Shown piece by piece: positions 53,735 through 62,309 of a stretch of 64,000 nt of DNA. Location of the stretch: the NCBI GenBank assembly GCA_037200885.1, contig JBBCIN010000001.1:1984001-2048000 (forward strand), read 5' to 3'. The position numbers were made by a program, and so were the translations under genes. Position 1 is the stretch's first letter, and each line of letters begins with the position of its first letter. The stretch comes from PMG-095 sp037200885 (GTDB taxonomy: Bacteria; Myxococcota_A; Polyangia; Polyangiales; Polyangiaceae). Under the pieces are notes generated by a model. That model saw only the letters and a list, made by a program, of their open reading frames with translations, was not told the DNA's origin and did no database searches.

Positions 53735-54796
53735 ATGCTGCGTTCGACCGCTCTGTCCGGATTGCTCTTGCTGGCGCTCGCGACCCAAGGCTGCGACGTC
53801 GGAGGTAAAACCGTCGCGCCAACGCCGGCCGACCCCAGCTCCCTCGAGATCGGTGACGATAGCGACATCGGTACGGACGACATGGGCCCGACGCCCGTGG
53901 ATCTACACGGCCAGCTCCACGTGAGCGGGACCGAGCTGCATGACGCTTCGGACAACCGCGTGCAGCTCAAGGGCGTGAGCAGCATGTGGCTGAACTGGGA
54001 GAATGACGGCTACGCCGAGAGCCTCGCTGGCCTCAAGTGGCTGCGCAACAATTGGCATCTGAGCGTAATCCGGGCTGCCATGGGTGTGGACCCCAAGGGC
54101 GCGTACCTCACCGATCCGGACAAGGCCAAAGCCCAGGTCCAGCAAATCGTCGATAACGCCATCGCTGCCGGCGTCTACGTGCTGATCGATTGGCACACTG
54201 AGAACGCCAACCAACAGACCGAGCAATCCGTCGCCTTTTTCACCGAGATGGCGACCAAGTACGCGGGCATCCCGAACGTGCTCTACGAGCCGTTCAACGA
54301 ACCCACGAAGCTGGATTGGACGACTGTGTTGAAGCCGTACCACGAGGCGGTGGTCGCAGCGATTCGCGCGGTCGAGCCCGACAGCGTGATCATCCTCGGC
54401 ACGTCCACCTGGTCGCAGGACGTGGACATCGCGGCCAAGGACCCGGTCATCGGCAAGAACCTGATGTACACCCTGCACTTCTACGCCTGCGATCACGGCA
54501 GCTTTCTGATCTCCAAAGCCAAGGTCGCCCTGACCCGCGGCGCGCCTCTATTCGTTACCGAGTGGGGCGCAACCAAGGCCGACGGCGGGCTCGATGGCAC
54601 GGTCTGTCTGCCGGAGGCTCAAACTTGGATGGACTTCCTGAACGAGAAAGGTATCAGCTGGGCCGCTTGGAAGTTCGACAACTGCACGCCGGATTCGACC
54701 TGCTTCCTCACCCCCGATGCACCCATCAATGGCGGCTGGACCAGCGAATATCTGCAGGGTGAGGGCCTGTTCGTGCGCGCCCGCATGCAAGACTAG
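53735..54796 (+). CDS. GH5 endoglucanase-like lipoprotein
   Basis: 353 residues. A hydrophobic signal ends in ATQGC, so Cys20 is a likely lipid anchor. After an acidic Pro-rich linker, residues 60-345 are a GH5 (cellulase family A) barrel: VQLKGVSSMWLNW, VYVLIDWHTENAN, the acid/base Glu189 in YEPFNEPT and the nucleophile Glu276 in FVTEWGAT, and GISWAAWKFDNC. The family cleaves beta-1,4-glucans. It would sit on the outer surface and feed on cellulose or a related glucan. Start ATG 53735. Confidence 0.93.
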   Translation: MLRSTALSGLLLLALATQGCDVGGKTVAPTPADPSSLEIGDDSDIGTDDMGPTPVDLHGQLHVSGTELHDASDNRVQLKGVSSMWLNWENDGYAESLAGLKWLRNNWHLSVIRAAMGVDPKGAYLTDPDKAKAQVQQIVDNAIAAGVYVLIDWHTENANQQTEQSVAFFTEMATKYAGIPNVLYEPFNEPTKLDWTTVLKPYHEAVVAAIRAVEPDSVIILGTSTWSQDVDIAAKDPVIGKNLMYTLHFYACDHGSFLISKAKVALTRGAPLFVTEWGATKADGGLDGTVCLPEAQTWMDFLNEKGISWAAWKFDNCTPDSTCFLTPDAPINGGWTSEYLQGEGLFVRARMQD

Positions 54797-54805
54797 CCCG
54801 CCGCT

Positions 54806-55363
54806 TCAGCGGCCGAGCGCGCGCAGCTTGCCTACTGCGCGCAGCACCGATTCGTCGCTGCCCATCTGCCCGACTTCGGACAACGGCACCCAACGCAAGT
54901 CCGCGACCTCCTCGGAGTGCACGAGCTCCCGCGTCTTTGCCACGAACGCAAAGCGAACATCGAAGTGCTCGTGCGCCGGATCCGATTTACGCGTCGGGAT
55001 GGCATGAATGTCCAGATCGAAGATCAGCGACGAGCCCTCCACCGCAAGCGACTCGAGATCTCCGAGCCCGACTTCCTCCAGCACCTCACGGCGCGCTGCG
55101 GCGATCAGATCGTCGTCTGTCGGCTCCACATGCCCACCCGGTTGCACCCAGATGCCGAGCTTCTTGTGGTGGATCAGAACCAGATCCCGTCGATCGGGAC
55201 TCAGCACGAATGCGCTGGCCGTAAAGTGCCCCGGTGCGAAGTGTGACCGATCGCACGCACCCTCCAGCCCGCTCAGCTCCCGCATGCGTTCGACAAAAGC
55301 CGCCTCGGTCGAATTCACCGGCCCGTACTCGCTCAACTGTCGGCGCAACGAATCGAGTCGCAT
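54806..55363 (-). CDS. NUDIX hydrolase
   Basis: 185 residues. The NUDIX box GGHVEPTDDDLIAAARREVLEE VGL in one stretch is complete, with the Arg-Glu and Glu-Glu metal ligands. Such enzymes hydrolyse nucleoside diphosphate derivatives; the substrate cannot be told. The N-terminus MRLDSLRRQLSEYGPV matches a group of NUDIX proteins that have a short helical leader. Start ATG 55363; a GTG 21 bases upstream is possible. It converges on the cellulase gene. Confidence 0.9.
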   Translation of the reverse strand: MRLDSLRRQLSEYGPVNSTEAAFVERMRELSGLEGACDRSHFAPGHFTASAFVLSPDRRDLVLIHHKKLGIWVQPGGHVEPTDDDLIAAARREVLEEVGLGDLESLAVEGSSLIFDLDIHAIPTRKSDPAHEHFDVRFAFVAKTRELVHSEEVADLRWVPLSEVGQMGSDESVLRAVGKLRALGR

Positions 55364-55532
55364 CGGCCGCCAGTACCCGCCCACCGCGGCGCGTGCAAGC
55401 CGCCAAGGCGGCGATAAATCCGCGCAACCCCGCGTGGGTGGGCGGCTCAGCCGATGCCCGCGTTTCGCGGTTGACGATCGCCGGGTTCTATGGGAGATAC
55501 GCCCCTCCTTTCGGCACCTTATCCGTAAAGAC

Positions 55533-55605
55533 GGGTCATTAGCTCAATTGGTAGAGCAGTGGATTCTTAATCCATTGGCTTCAGGTTCAAGTCCTGAATG
55601 ACCCA
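55533..55605 (+). tRNA. tRNA-Lys(CTT)
   Basis: A complete cloverleaf. The acceptor stem is GGGTCAT with ATGACCC, the D arm is GCTC-AATTGGTA-GAGC, the anticodon stem is GTGGA with TCCAT around loop TTCTTAA (anticodon CTT, Lys AAG codons), and the T arm is TCAGG-TTCAAGT-CCTGA. The discriminator is A and CCA is not encoded. The 3' end is a likely integration site: a tyrosine recombinase and unrelated genes follow. Confidence 0.96.
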
Positions 55606-55962
55606 CAATCTAACCGCCGCGAAGACGCTTGGTCAGTAAGCCGACAGCCGCCGAGGCGGCCACCCTGGGCCCTCCGCTCCGTGGTGGCCGCGTGTCCGTT
55701 GGCTTGTCGTGGCGGTTTCTCGTGGTGACGTCTGCGCCATGGTTCGTCAACTCGCTTCATGCGGGGCGGGCTCTCCCGCGCACGGAGCGGGAACTTCGGG
55801 ACTTCGAGTGAGCAGGTTGATGATCACCGGGTGAGGCGAGCAGCGTCGGAGCCTTCGGCGTCGAGTGAGGTGAGAGCGGATGGTGGCCAGGGGAAGGGGG
55901 CGCGACGGCAGAACCTTCGGCGTCGAATGACAAACGCGTCTGCCTCACAACGGAATTAAGCA
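55606..55962. other. Intergenic region after tRNA-Lys with short repeats
   Basis: A 357-base stretch with no supported gene. It contains three imperfect copies of a 20-base phrase like GAACCTTCGGCGTCGAGTGA at 55791-55811, 55849-55868 and 55911-55930, about 60 bases apart. The copies could be a repeated element or a residue of the element junction. No second copy of the tRNA 3' end was seen. Confidence 0.5.
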
Positions 55963-56924
55963 TTAGCCGGGCTCATCGGCGACCACCCAGCTCGATCCGC
56001 ATGGGCACACACTGGCCGTTCCGCCGATGGGGCCACAATCGGCATTGGCCAGCAGCGTCCTGCGGGTGTCTGTCCTTTGCAAGCAATGCAGACTTCAGCC
56101 CCTTTGGGCTGCCGCACGGACAAATTTGTGCGCCGCTGCAGATTTGTCCAGCAGCACATTCGGCATCACGAAAGCAACCATCGCCGTGATTGAGCCCCTC
56201 ACAACGTTAGCGAACGCACATGCCGTTCGCGCAGTCCTTGTCGTTGTGGCAGCACGTCAGGCATCCGATCTCGGCATCCTGCCACTTTTCGTCGCCGCAT
56301 TGGCTGATGAAGTTTTTGCCGCTACCATCTGTGTTGCACGTGTCGTAGGGCACTCGAGGTGGCAAACCCTGCATGCACTGCCTTCAATTGGTCGTATAGC
56401 CAAGCACTCGAACGGCGGTGCACGCAGGTCGGTCCTGCACGGGCCGAGCTAGCTGAGTTCGCTCCAACGCCCTTGAACACAGGTATCGCGGACTACGCGG
56501 CAACCGCTGGTATCCTGCACTGACTGCCCTCGGTCGCGCAGGGCGTGCCTTGGACACACCTACCCATGTCTGGCGGCGGCTCCGGTTCCGCTGCTCGAGC
56601 ACCCGCGCGCGGTGAACCGGCTGTGCCAGCTGTGCCAAAAGGCGTACTTGAGCTGGGCAAAGATGACCCGGTTGCTCAAGCGGTTTCCGCTTCCGCCACC
56701 GCGCATCGTGCACCGGTACATCGCGTAGCGAACCTGACTCTCGAAGAGCCGGATGCGGGAAATCCGCACGTCCGGATCTGGTCGCCACCCCCGCCGCCCG
56801 CGACAGCGTCGCCAGGGCCCCCTGCGCCTCCGCCGGCTCTCGTGCTGATCCCACCACAGGAGATCACGAGCATTGCGGCTGAAAGCCATGCGCTTGCCAA
56901 CCACACCAGTTTTCCCGCCTTCAT
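55963..56924 (-). pseudogene. Broken Cys-rich lipoprotein gene
   Basis: The N-terminus is intact: MKAGKLVWLASAWLSAAML and the lipobox ISCGG, then a Gly-rich linker. The frame is then closed by a TGA at 56676-56678. Reading on, Cys-rich pieces continue (CVQGTPCATEGSQC in the same frame; CHNDKDCANGMCVR then a TAA at 56207-56209; CFRDAECAAGQIC), like the DSDC repeats of the gene at 46942. Several stops or frameshifts break it, so it is very probably inactive. It sits between the tRNA and the kinase genes and may be the original chromosomal neighbour or a leftover from the element. Confidence 0.6.
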
Positions 56925-57027
56925 GGGCGCGCCAATCATCAGCGGCTGAGGCAACGCAAATCGGATTCAATGGATTTGACGGCTTGCCGATAGCGGGTCA
57001 TTCAATTTCCCCACCTCTCTGTCCAAC

Positions 57028-57504
57028 ATGTCCGACTCGAAACGGCTTATTCTCGGGGTAAACATTGCGGCCGGCGAAGCTTACTTCGCTCTTGCGCGAG
57101 ACGATGGGTCCCTCAACCTCAGCGAACCAGTTGATATGAGCCCTTCGAATGCCCTCTCGGGCGCGGTCCAGCTACAAGAGTTCGGCAGTCGCTTCGTACA
57201 AGAGGTCCGCCGGCTTGGCGTCTCACTGGTGGGCGTGGCGCATCCACGCCCACGTCAACGCGGCTGGGGCTACGAGGACGCCTTCGCACGTGCTGCGCTT
57301 GAAGTGAGCATGATGCTTGTCCTGCATGATGCAGGCATCCCATGTCGCAGCGTCGCCCAGCACAAGGCGGCCAAGCTGTGCGGTTTTGCGGAGCCGAATA
57401 CTGCTCCGCAAAACCTAAAGCATCTGACGAATCCCAAGACCAAATACTGGGAGAAACGTTCAGTTGCAGCGATGGTTGCACTCGCCCTGCTAAAGGAGTC
57501 GTGA
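57028..57504 (+). CDS. Small RuvC/RNase H-fold-like protein
   Basis: 158 residues. The order of elements looks like RuvC: strand-hairpin LILGVNIAAGEAYFALARDDG in one stretch, a second strand LVGVAHPRP, helices around ARAALEVSMMLVLHDAGIPC, and a C-terminal helix SVAAMVALALLKE. The residues that bind metal in RuvC (Asp in the first strand, Glu in the central strand, Asp pair in the last helix) are not evident; the first strand has Asn. The fold is inferred from pattern, not shown. The stop overlaps the kinase ATG (TGATG), so the two are coupled. It lies inside the putative element. Confidence 0.62.
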   Translation: MSDSKRLILGVNIAAGEAYFALARDDGSLNLSEPVDMSPSNALSGAVQLQEFGSRFVQEVRRLGVSLVGVAHPRPRQRGWGYEDAFARAALEVSMMLVLHDAGIPCRSVAQHKAAKLCGFAEPNTAPQNLKHLTNPKTKYWEKRSVAAMVALALLKES

Positions 57505-58601
57505 TGGAGACGCGCACTTTCTTGAGAAAGCTTGAACTCCCGTATGCAAGCCTGAAGACCCTCTATGAGGGAAACAGCGAGGTAAGGCTCTACAGGAATG
57601 ATCTGACTGGCGCTGAGCAGATCGGGAAGCGTATCTGCACGCTGGGGCTTGAGGCAACGCTCGCTGTCCAAGAAGCAACGCTGCTGCAGACCGTTCGGCA
57701 CGATAACCTCGTTCCGGTATCCGACGTGGCTGTGGTGAACGCGCCCGCGGACTATCCGCCACCGATGCGCGTGATCGAACTAATCATGCCCTTCTATCCA
57801 AGGGGAAGTCTCTTTGATGCTCTACACAAGGGGACGCGTTTTTCAGTCCGCGACGCCTGCCTCCATGCGCAAGCAGTCCTCCGTGGGCTTGGAGAGCTGC
57901 ACGAGCAGCACGGCATCCTTCATCGCGACCTGAAATCTGCAAATGTTTTCCTCACAGAAGACACCACACTGCTGAGAGTAGGCGATCTAGGTGCGGCGAT
58001 GCGGCTGGATCTGGACGGCACTGCGGAGGCGTATCCCAGCGTTCAGCCCTGCACCGCGCCGGAAACCTATACGGTGAAGCGTCTTGATCGCCGTGCCGAC
58101 ATCTACGGCGTTGGCCTGATCCTGTTTGAATTGCTGCACGGCCCATTCGAATACAGTCACTACGATTCGAACGTCGGAGCGATGAATCAGAGGCTGGCGA
58201 AGGGCCGTTCGGCACTTCGCCAGGAAGATCTCGCGCCTGGACCGCACGTGCCCCCACGACTGCGTGCAGTCCTAAAAAAGGCGACGTCCAGGAAGCTCGG
58301 CGAGCGATACGCAACGTGCCGAGCGATGAGTGAGGCCATCGCTCGCGCACCGCTGATCGACTGGCGAAGCGAGGCGGGAGACGATGACGCTCTGCTCTGG
58401 GAAGGTGCGAGCGTTCAACGACCCGACCGTCGCTTTCGCATCGAAGCTAAGAGGCGACGCGGTGGGCGGTGGTCGCTCTCAGGGTTGCAGTACGTCACCC
58501 GATGGCAGCGATTCGTGCCGGATGTGCTCGTTGCTCAGCCGACAGGGCCGGAAGCAACAGCCTTCTTCGACCAAGTCGTCAAGGCAGCCCTGAGGCGCTG
58601 A
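57504..58601 (+). CDS. Ser/Thr protein kinase of an integrated element
   Basis: 365 residues, no membrane helix. Catalytic motifs are present: a Lys in QIGKRIC, a Glu in ATLAVQEATLL, HRDLKSANVFL, DLG in place of DFG (RVGDLGAAM), TAPETY in the APE position and RRADIYGVGLILFELLHG. The glycine loop is not canonical. The C-terminal 90 residues form an extra region with basic patches (EAKRRRGGRWSLSG). AAGGAG lies before ATG 57504. Soluble kinases next to nuclease-fold proteins are seen in bacterial conflict systems, so a defence or element-control role is possible but not shown. The 3' end overlaps a convergent gene by 67 bases. Confidence 0.78.
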   Translation: METRTFLRKLELPYASLKTLYEGNSEVRLYRNDLTGAEQIGKRICTLGLEATLAVQEATLLQTVRHDNLVPVSDVAVVNAPADYPPPMRVIELIMPFYPRGSLFDALHKGTRFSVRDACLHAQAVLRGLGELHEQHGILHRDLKSANVFLTEDTTLLRVGDLGAAMRLDLDGTAEAYPSVQPCTAPETYTVKRLDRRADIYGVGLILFELLHGPFEYSHYDSNVGAMNQRLAKGRSALRQEDLAPGPHVPPRLRAVLKKATSRKLGERYATCRAMSEAIARAPLIDWRSEAGDDDALLWEGASVQRPDRRFRIEAKRRRGGRWSLSGLQYVTRWQRFVPDVLVAQPTGPEATAFFDQVVKAALRR

Positions 58602-58975
58602 GCGGAGCCATCAAGGGCCTGTCGGTCACGGCGCGGAAGCGATCGCGCAGTGCGAAGGCAGGCGTCACGCCAGGCTTCGTCGGGCACATAGCCGGCTTCC
58701 CACCCCTGACCCTCAATGCGCATCTGCCTCGTTCGCACCATCTCGCACAGAGTACGTCTAAGGATGACACGACGCATTTCAGCTTGCGGATGACCGAGGC
58801 GCGCAGTCGCACGGCGTAAGCAGGATCGCTCGTCGAACACCTGATCCCTCAGCGCTTCGACGGCGATCTCGAGCGCCCATGTAAGCGCCGGGAGTCGAGC
58901 GATTCCGCTGGACGCACAGATCAAGCCGACCAACGCGGCAGGCGTCAACTCCAGGGACAATCGAGCCTCATTCAT
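58535..58975 (-). CDS. Hypothetical protein, element cargo
   Basis: 146 residues, mostly helical and Arg/Leu/Ala-rich. No family recognised. Codon positions look like coding sequence. It overlaps the 3' end of the kinase by 67 bases in convergent orientation. The start ATG 58975 lies at the edge of an AT-rich divergent promoter; an earlier in-frame ATG at 59005 falls within that AT-rich block. A small gene of RHH-like character is divergent from it. Confidence 0.5.
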   Translation of the reverse strand: MNEARLSLELTPAALVGLICASSGIARLPALTWALEIAVEALRDQVFDERSCLRRATARLGHPQAEMRRVILRRTLCEMVRTRQMRIEGQGWEAGYVPDEAWRDACLRTARSLPRRDRQALDGSAQRLRAALTTWSKKAVASGPVG

Positions 58976-59028
58976 TATATATATGGCGAATATAGTATAT
59001 TTCATTCAACATCGCCAGAGAGAGATAG
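58976..59028. promoter_or_regulatory. AT-rich divergent promoter region
   Basis: An AT-rich block with runs of TATATA and TAGTATAT lies between the two divergent small genes; it stands out against the GC-rich surroundings. AGAGAGATAG before the ATG at 59029 looks like the ribosome-binding site. Confidence 0.55.
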
Positions 59029-59361
59029 ATGCCTCGTCGGAACCCCGTTGAAATTCCCCTCGATAGGTCACTGCGCGACTGCGAGCGCTGGTCCACGAGC
59101 TTACTCTGGCCGGCTCCGCTGGACGGTAGGCTTGATGCACTTGTCAACCTTGCGATCGAGGCTGGAGAGGCTGAGTCATTGACCCGAAGCGAACTCATCG
59201 CCGCCGTGCTGCTCGCTGCGCCGGCTGAGGGAGACGCGTTGGTCGAATTGTTGAGGACTTACCGCAAGGCCAAAGTCCTAGCGACCGTTGTGCCGCCCCG
59301 GATTGCCGGTGACGGTGCCGATGTCATCGTTCTCAAGGACCGGAAGCCCGGCCGTCGATAG
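59029..59361 (+). CDS. Small ribbon-helix-helix-like protein
   Basis: 110 residues. The central part, RLDALVNLAIEAGEAESLTRSELIAAVLLAA in consecutive pieces (RLDALVNLAIEAGE, then SLTRSELIAAVLLAAP), looks like a ribbon-helix-helix DNA-binding pattern followed by a helix VELLRTYRKAKVL. Such proteins often autoregulate in plasmids and integrated elements. The AT-rich block directly upstream is a likely operator. Fold inferred from pattern only. Confidence 0.6.
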   Translation: MPRRNPVEIPLDRSLRDCERWSTSLLWPAPLDGRLDALVNLAIEAGEAESLTRSELIAAVLLAAPAEGDALVELLRTYRKAKVLATVVPPRIAGDGADVIVLKDRKPGRR

Positions 59362-59597
59362 TCGGCTGGCTCAGCATGTCACGGGCGACCCGAAGGGGCG
59401 AAGGCGAGTTGCTCGGCAATGGGAGATGGCATGCGCCGAGCTTCAATTGCGGACGCTGGGAGTACGGGTGGACGCGTCCTGGACATCGGGCTTTAGCCAA
59501 GGTCACGCATTGCCCGCACCGGTTGTCTCGGAGCCATCGATCTCGCCGCCACCCTGCGCACCGCGGATGATGACGGCGGGCGTGACAGGACGCGTCG

Positions 59598-60839
59598 CTA
59601 GCCCAGCGGCACCTTCGGCAACGCTGATTCCGGCACGCGCATTGAGCCACTGCGCAGCACGTAGAGATCGTGAGTGGCCATGGATTTGTGACCGCTCAGC
59701 CGCATTGCGAGGCGCGCGTCGGTGTCAGTCTCGGCCAAAGCGGTCGCATACGCGCGACGGAATGAGTGAAAGTCCACCCGCAGCGTGACCTCGCTCGATG
59801 TGTAGAGCTCAGGGCGCGTGATGCCCGCGACTTTGAGCGCGTTGCGCAGACGCTTCGCGTAGCTGGCGGCGTAGGTGATTCTCTCGCCCTTGCCGCCGCG
59901 CGCGCCCTTCCCGCGATGGTCGCGAATCAAGCCGAACACAGGCACACTACCCTCGGGCCGGCCGCACCGCATCCACCAGAGGCGAAGGTAGTGTAAGGCG
60001 ACCGCGTGCAGCTCGTGGGGCTTCTCCGCAGCTCGCGACTTCTTGGCGGTTTTCGGGCGCGGCACCCAGGCCGTGGCGGATTCGAAGGAGATGTGCGCCC
60101 AGGTCCATGCGTGAAGGTCGGAGGTTCTCATTCCGCCGACGAATCTGGCCATTACCGCGAGGACTCGGAGGCGCAGATCGACATTCTCACAGGTGACGAA
60201 CTGCGTAAATTCCTCGTCGGTGAGCAGCACCCGTGGCGGAGGCTGAGCCTTCGAGAAGTGGCGAGGCATCTCGACGTCGCGGAGCCACTCAGCGGTAGCG
60301 ATCTGCTTGCGCTTTCGCACGAACTGCATCAACGCACCAAAATACGTCCGGATCTGACCAACGGTCGCTCGCGCGAGGTCCTGTCGGGCCCAGTATGCGA
60401 GCAGCGCCGTGCCATCCTCGGCGGTCACGGTGCGGGCCAACATCGAGCCGATGCGCGAACAGATCTTCTGCCGAAGAACGCGAGCGATGTCTTTGCAGGT
60501 GGCGAGCTGCTGAACGTCGTCTTGCAGCAAGTAGGCTTCGCAAGCCTCCGAAATCGTGATCGGGTACAGCACGTGACCGCGGGCCTTGGCGTCGGCCAGG
60601 TCGGCATCGAGCTGTACCAGCATCGCGTCGCGCTGCCCGGCGGCCTCGCGTAAGGTCTCCGGGTTGCACGGAGAGAAGTGGAACTCCTTGCGCTTGGGGT
60701 TTACGTTCGCGGGGAGCCTAAGCACGTAGAAGTCGCTCTTGGAGCCGTCGGCGAGCGTGCGGGTGCGCTTGGAGACGTACTGCTCGCCTGTCGCGTTGCG
60801 CAGTTTCGCTGCGGTCGGTCGTCGCGCCTTCGTGTTCAT
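59598..60839 (-). CDS. Tyrosine recombinase (integrase)
   Basis: 413 residues. The catalytic set of the tyrosine recombinase family is complete: Arg238 (FVGGMRTSDLH), a Lys near 264 (PKTAKKSRAAE), His358 and Arg361 (HSFRRAYA), His384 (LSGHKSM) and the nucleophile Tyr393 (HDLYVLRSG). An N-terminal arm-binding part and a core-binding helical domain (about 90-195) precede it. It faces tRNA-Lys at 55533, the obvious candidate attachment site, about 4 kb away. Start ATG 60839. Its presence marks the region as a mobile or formerly mobile element. Confidence 0.92.
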   Translation of the reverse strand: MNTKARRPTAAKLRNATGEQYVSKRTRTLADGSKSDFYVLRLPANVNPKRKEFHFSPCNPETLREAAGQRDAMLVQLDADLADAKARGHVLYPITISEACEAYLLQDDVQQLATCKDIARVLRQKICSRIGSMLARTVTAEDGTALLAYWARQDLARATVGQIRTYFGALMQFVRKRKQIATAEWLRDVEMPRHFSKAQPPPRVLLTDEEFTQFVTCENVDLRLRVLAVMARFVGGMRTSDLHAWTWAHISFESATAWVPRPKTAKKSRAAEKPHELHAVALHYLRLWWMRCGRPEGSVPVFGLIRDHRGKGARGGKGERITYAASYAKRLRNALKVAGITRPELYTSSEVTLRVDFHSFRRAYATALAETDTDARLAMRLSGHKSMATHDLYVLRSGSMRVPESALPKVPLG

Positions 60840-60885
60840 CGTCGTCGTGGCTTGGTCAAGCTGAGTGGGGGTTACGGAAGCGCGC

Positions 60886-61053
60886 TCACCGAAGCCCGCG
60901 CCTACGCAGCAGTTCGCGGGTGCGTTCGGCCTCTACGGCTGCCGCCGGAAGCCTTTCGGCAGGCTCGGGCTCGCGCTCGTCGTGCCAAGTTTCGAGGGCG
61001 CACGCGAGCAGGCGCGCGGCCTGCGCGAGAAGTTGTGCGGCGGTGCGGGTCAT
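60886..61053 (-). CDS. Small hypothetical protein upstream of the integrase
   Basis: 55 residues (MTRTAAQLLAQAARLL at the N-terminus), helical and Ala/Arg/Glu-rich, ending LLRRRGLR. It starts at ATG 61053 and ends 46 bases before the integrase, in the same orientation, so it could be an excisionase-like or regulatory protein. The evidence is only an open frame with coding-like codons. Confidence 0.42.
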   Translation of the reverse strand: MTRTAAQLLAQAARLLACALETWHDEREPEPAERLPAAAVEAERTRELLRRRGLR

Positions 61054-61188
61054 GGTCGCGGTCCGGTCGAAGACTGAAATTCGTCGCTTGTTGATCGTAT
61101 TGAATAGGTCCGCGGGGACGGACGCGAAGGGCTCGGTAACCGACCGGTTTCAGCGCCCGCTTGTAGCGCTCCGGCGTGGGATGGCGTC

Positions 61189-61254
61189 GACGAAAGTGTG
61201 AAAAGGTCGTCGCCACCGTTTCGGCCTCCCGGGCCGCGCCTGACACACTTCGTC
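61189..61254. promoter_or_regulatory. Imperfect inverted repeat upstream of the integrase unit
   Basis: GACGAAAGTGTG (61189-61200) and CACACTTCGTC (61244-61254) are inverted arms with one unpaired base, 43 bases apart. They lie in front of the integrase unit and just after the end of the minus-strand operon at 61288. A role as operator or recombinase arm site is possible. Confidence 0.35.
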
Positions 61255-61287
61255 TTCGGCGCGCCCGACCCCGCGAGAGTTTTGTCG

Positions 61288-61878
61288 TCAGGACTCGATC
61301 ACCTCGGCCGCCAGGATCGACTCCGAGATGCGGGCCTGCAGCTCGCGGAGCCGCGCCTGCATCTCGTCGGGGTGGAACCTGTCCTCGCCGTCCCAGTCGT
61401 GGTCGTCGTCGTAGTGATCCCAGTTCCAGTCGTTGCCTTCTTCGAGGTCCCTGGCGCTCATCTCGACGAAGCGCAGGATGAGCAGCAAGGCCTCGGCGTA
61501 CCGGCGGCTCCAGCGAATCTCGCCCGCCCATGTCGCGAGTCGCGAGGCTACGTGGGTCGAGATGATCGACAGTGCCACCGCGATCTCCTCCGAGGCAACG
61601 GCCCCCTCGGGCAGCCCGATCGCGCCGCACGCGACCACGGCGCTGAGGTAGAGGCGCTCGACGGTGACCTGGTCCGCAGTCTGGTACGTCGGCGGCCTGC
61701 ACTCAGGCATGCCCTGCACGCCGTCCGGCATACGGGCCTCGCTGGCGACCACGCGGAGGCCGCAGTTCTTGCAGCAGCAGAGCTTGCCGAACTGCTCGTC
61801 GGTGATGTCCAGGTCGTATGCCCCGATCGCTGGGAAGTGGGCGATGTCGCGCACTGCCCAGTTGTGTTTGGCGCTCAT
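61288..61878 (-). CDS. Hypothetical protein, last gene of element operon
   Basis: 196 residues. It has a Cys cluster (LCCCKNCGLRVV) that could bind metal, a helical middle and an acidic Trp/Asp-rich stretch (EEGNDWNWDHYDDDHDWDG) before a C-terminal helix. No family recognised. The ATG overlaps the stop of the upstream gene (ATGA), so translation is coupled. Confidence 0.6.
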   Translation of the reverse strand: MSAKHNWAVRDIAHFPAIGAYDLDITDEQFGKLCCCKNCGLRVVASEARMPDGVQGMPECRPPTYQTADQVTVERLYLSAVVACGAIGLPEGAVASEEIAVALSIISTHVASRLATWAGEIRWSRRYAEALLLILRFVEMSARDLEEGNDWNWDHYDDDHDWDGEDRFHPDEMQARLRELQARISESILAAEVIES

Positions 61879-62309
61879 AGGACGGCCCCACCAGCAAGCG
61901 CGCGCAGCCCCGTGACCGTGATGGTCAACAACTCAACCAGCCACGGTGGCTCGGTGCCGCCGCGGAGCGCGTCAGCAAGATTGGCCTCGGTTTGGCGGAG
62001 CGCCTCGATATCGCCGCGGGAAACCAGGTCGCAGATTCGCATGCGACCCTTCAGGCGGGCGGGCTTCGGCCGCGCGCGCTCCTCGTTGCGGCTCTCGACG
62101 TGGGCGGTTCTGAGCACGAGCACCACGGCATAGAGGCTGACGGCCAGGCCGTCAGCGTCCGACAGTGGGTCACGCCCGGCGATATTGGCGCCCAGCGCGT
62201 CGACGGCCATAGCAAGATCGTGACCGAGGGTCACCGAACGCTTTGCGGCATTGATTGCTGCGCGCAGGTCGGTGCCAGGGCCAACCAGCAGCGCGATGCT
62301 GGGCTTCAC
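61875..62309 (-). CDS. Hypothetical protein of element operon
   Basis: 144 residues, helical, beginning VKPSIALLVGPGTDLRAAIN. The start is GTG 62309 and shares bases with the upstream stop (GTGA); the longer frame to 62585 would run through two neighbouring genes. No recognisable domain or motif. The stop overlaps the next ATG. Confidence 0.58.
   Translation of the reverse strand: MKPSIALLVGPGTDLRAAINAAKRSVTLGHDLAMAVDALGANIAGRDPLSDADGLAVSLYAVVLVLRTAHVESRNEERARPKPARLKGRMRICDLVSRGDIEALRQTEANLADALRGGTEPPWLVELLTITVTGLRALAGGAVL

Noticed and set aside
61198..62133. Long plus-strand frame of 311 codons across the element operon
   Set aside because: The minus strand has overlapping genes with consistent starts and stops; this frame is their mirror.
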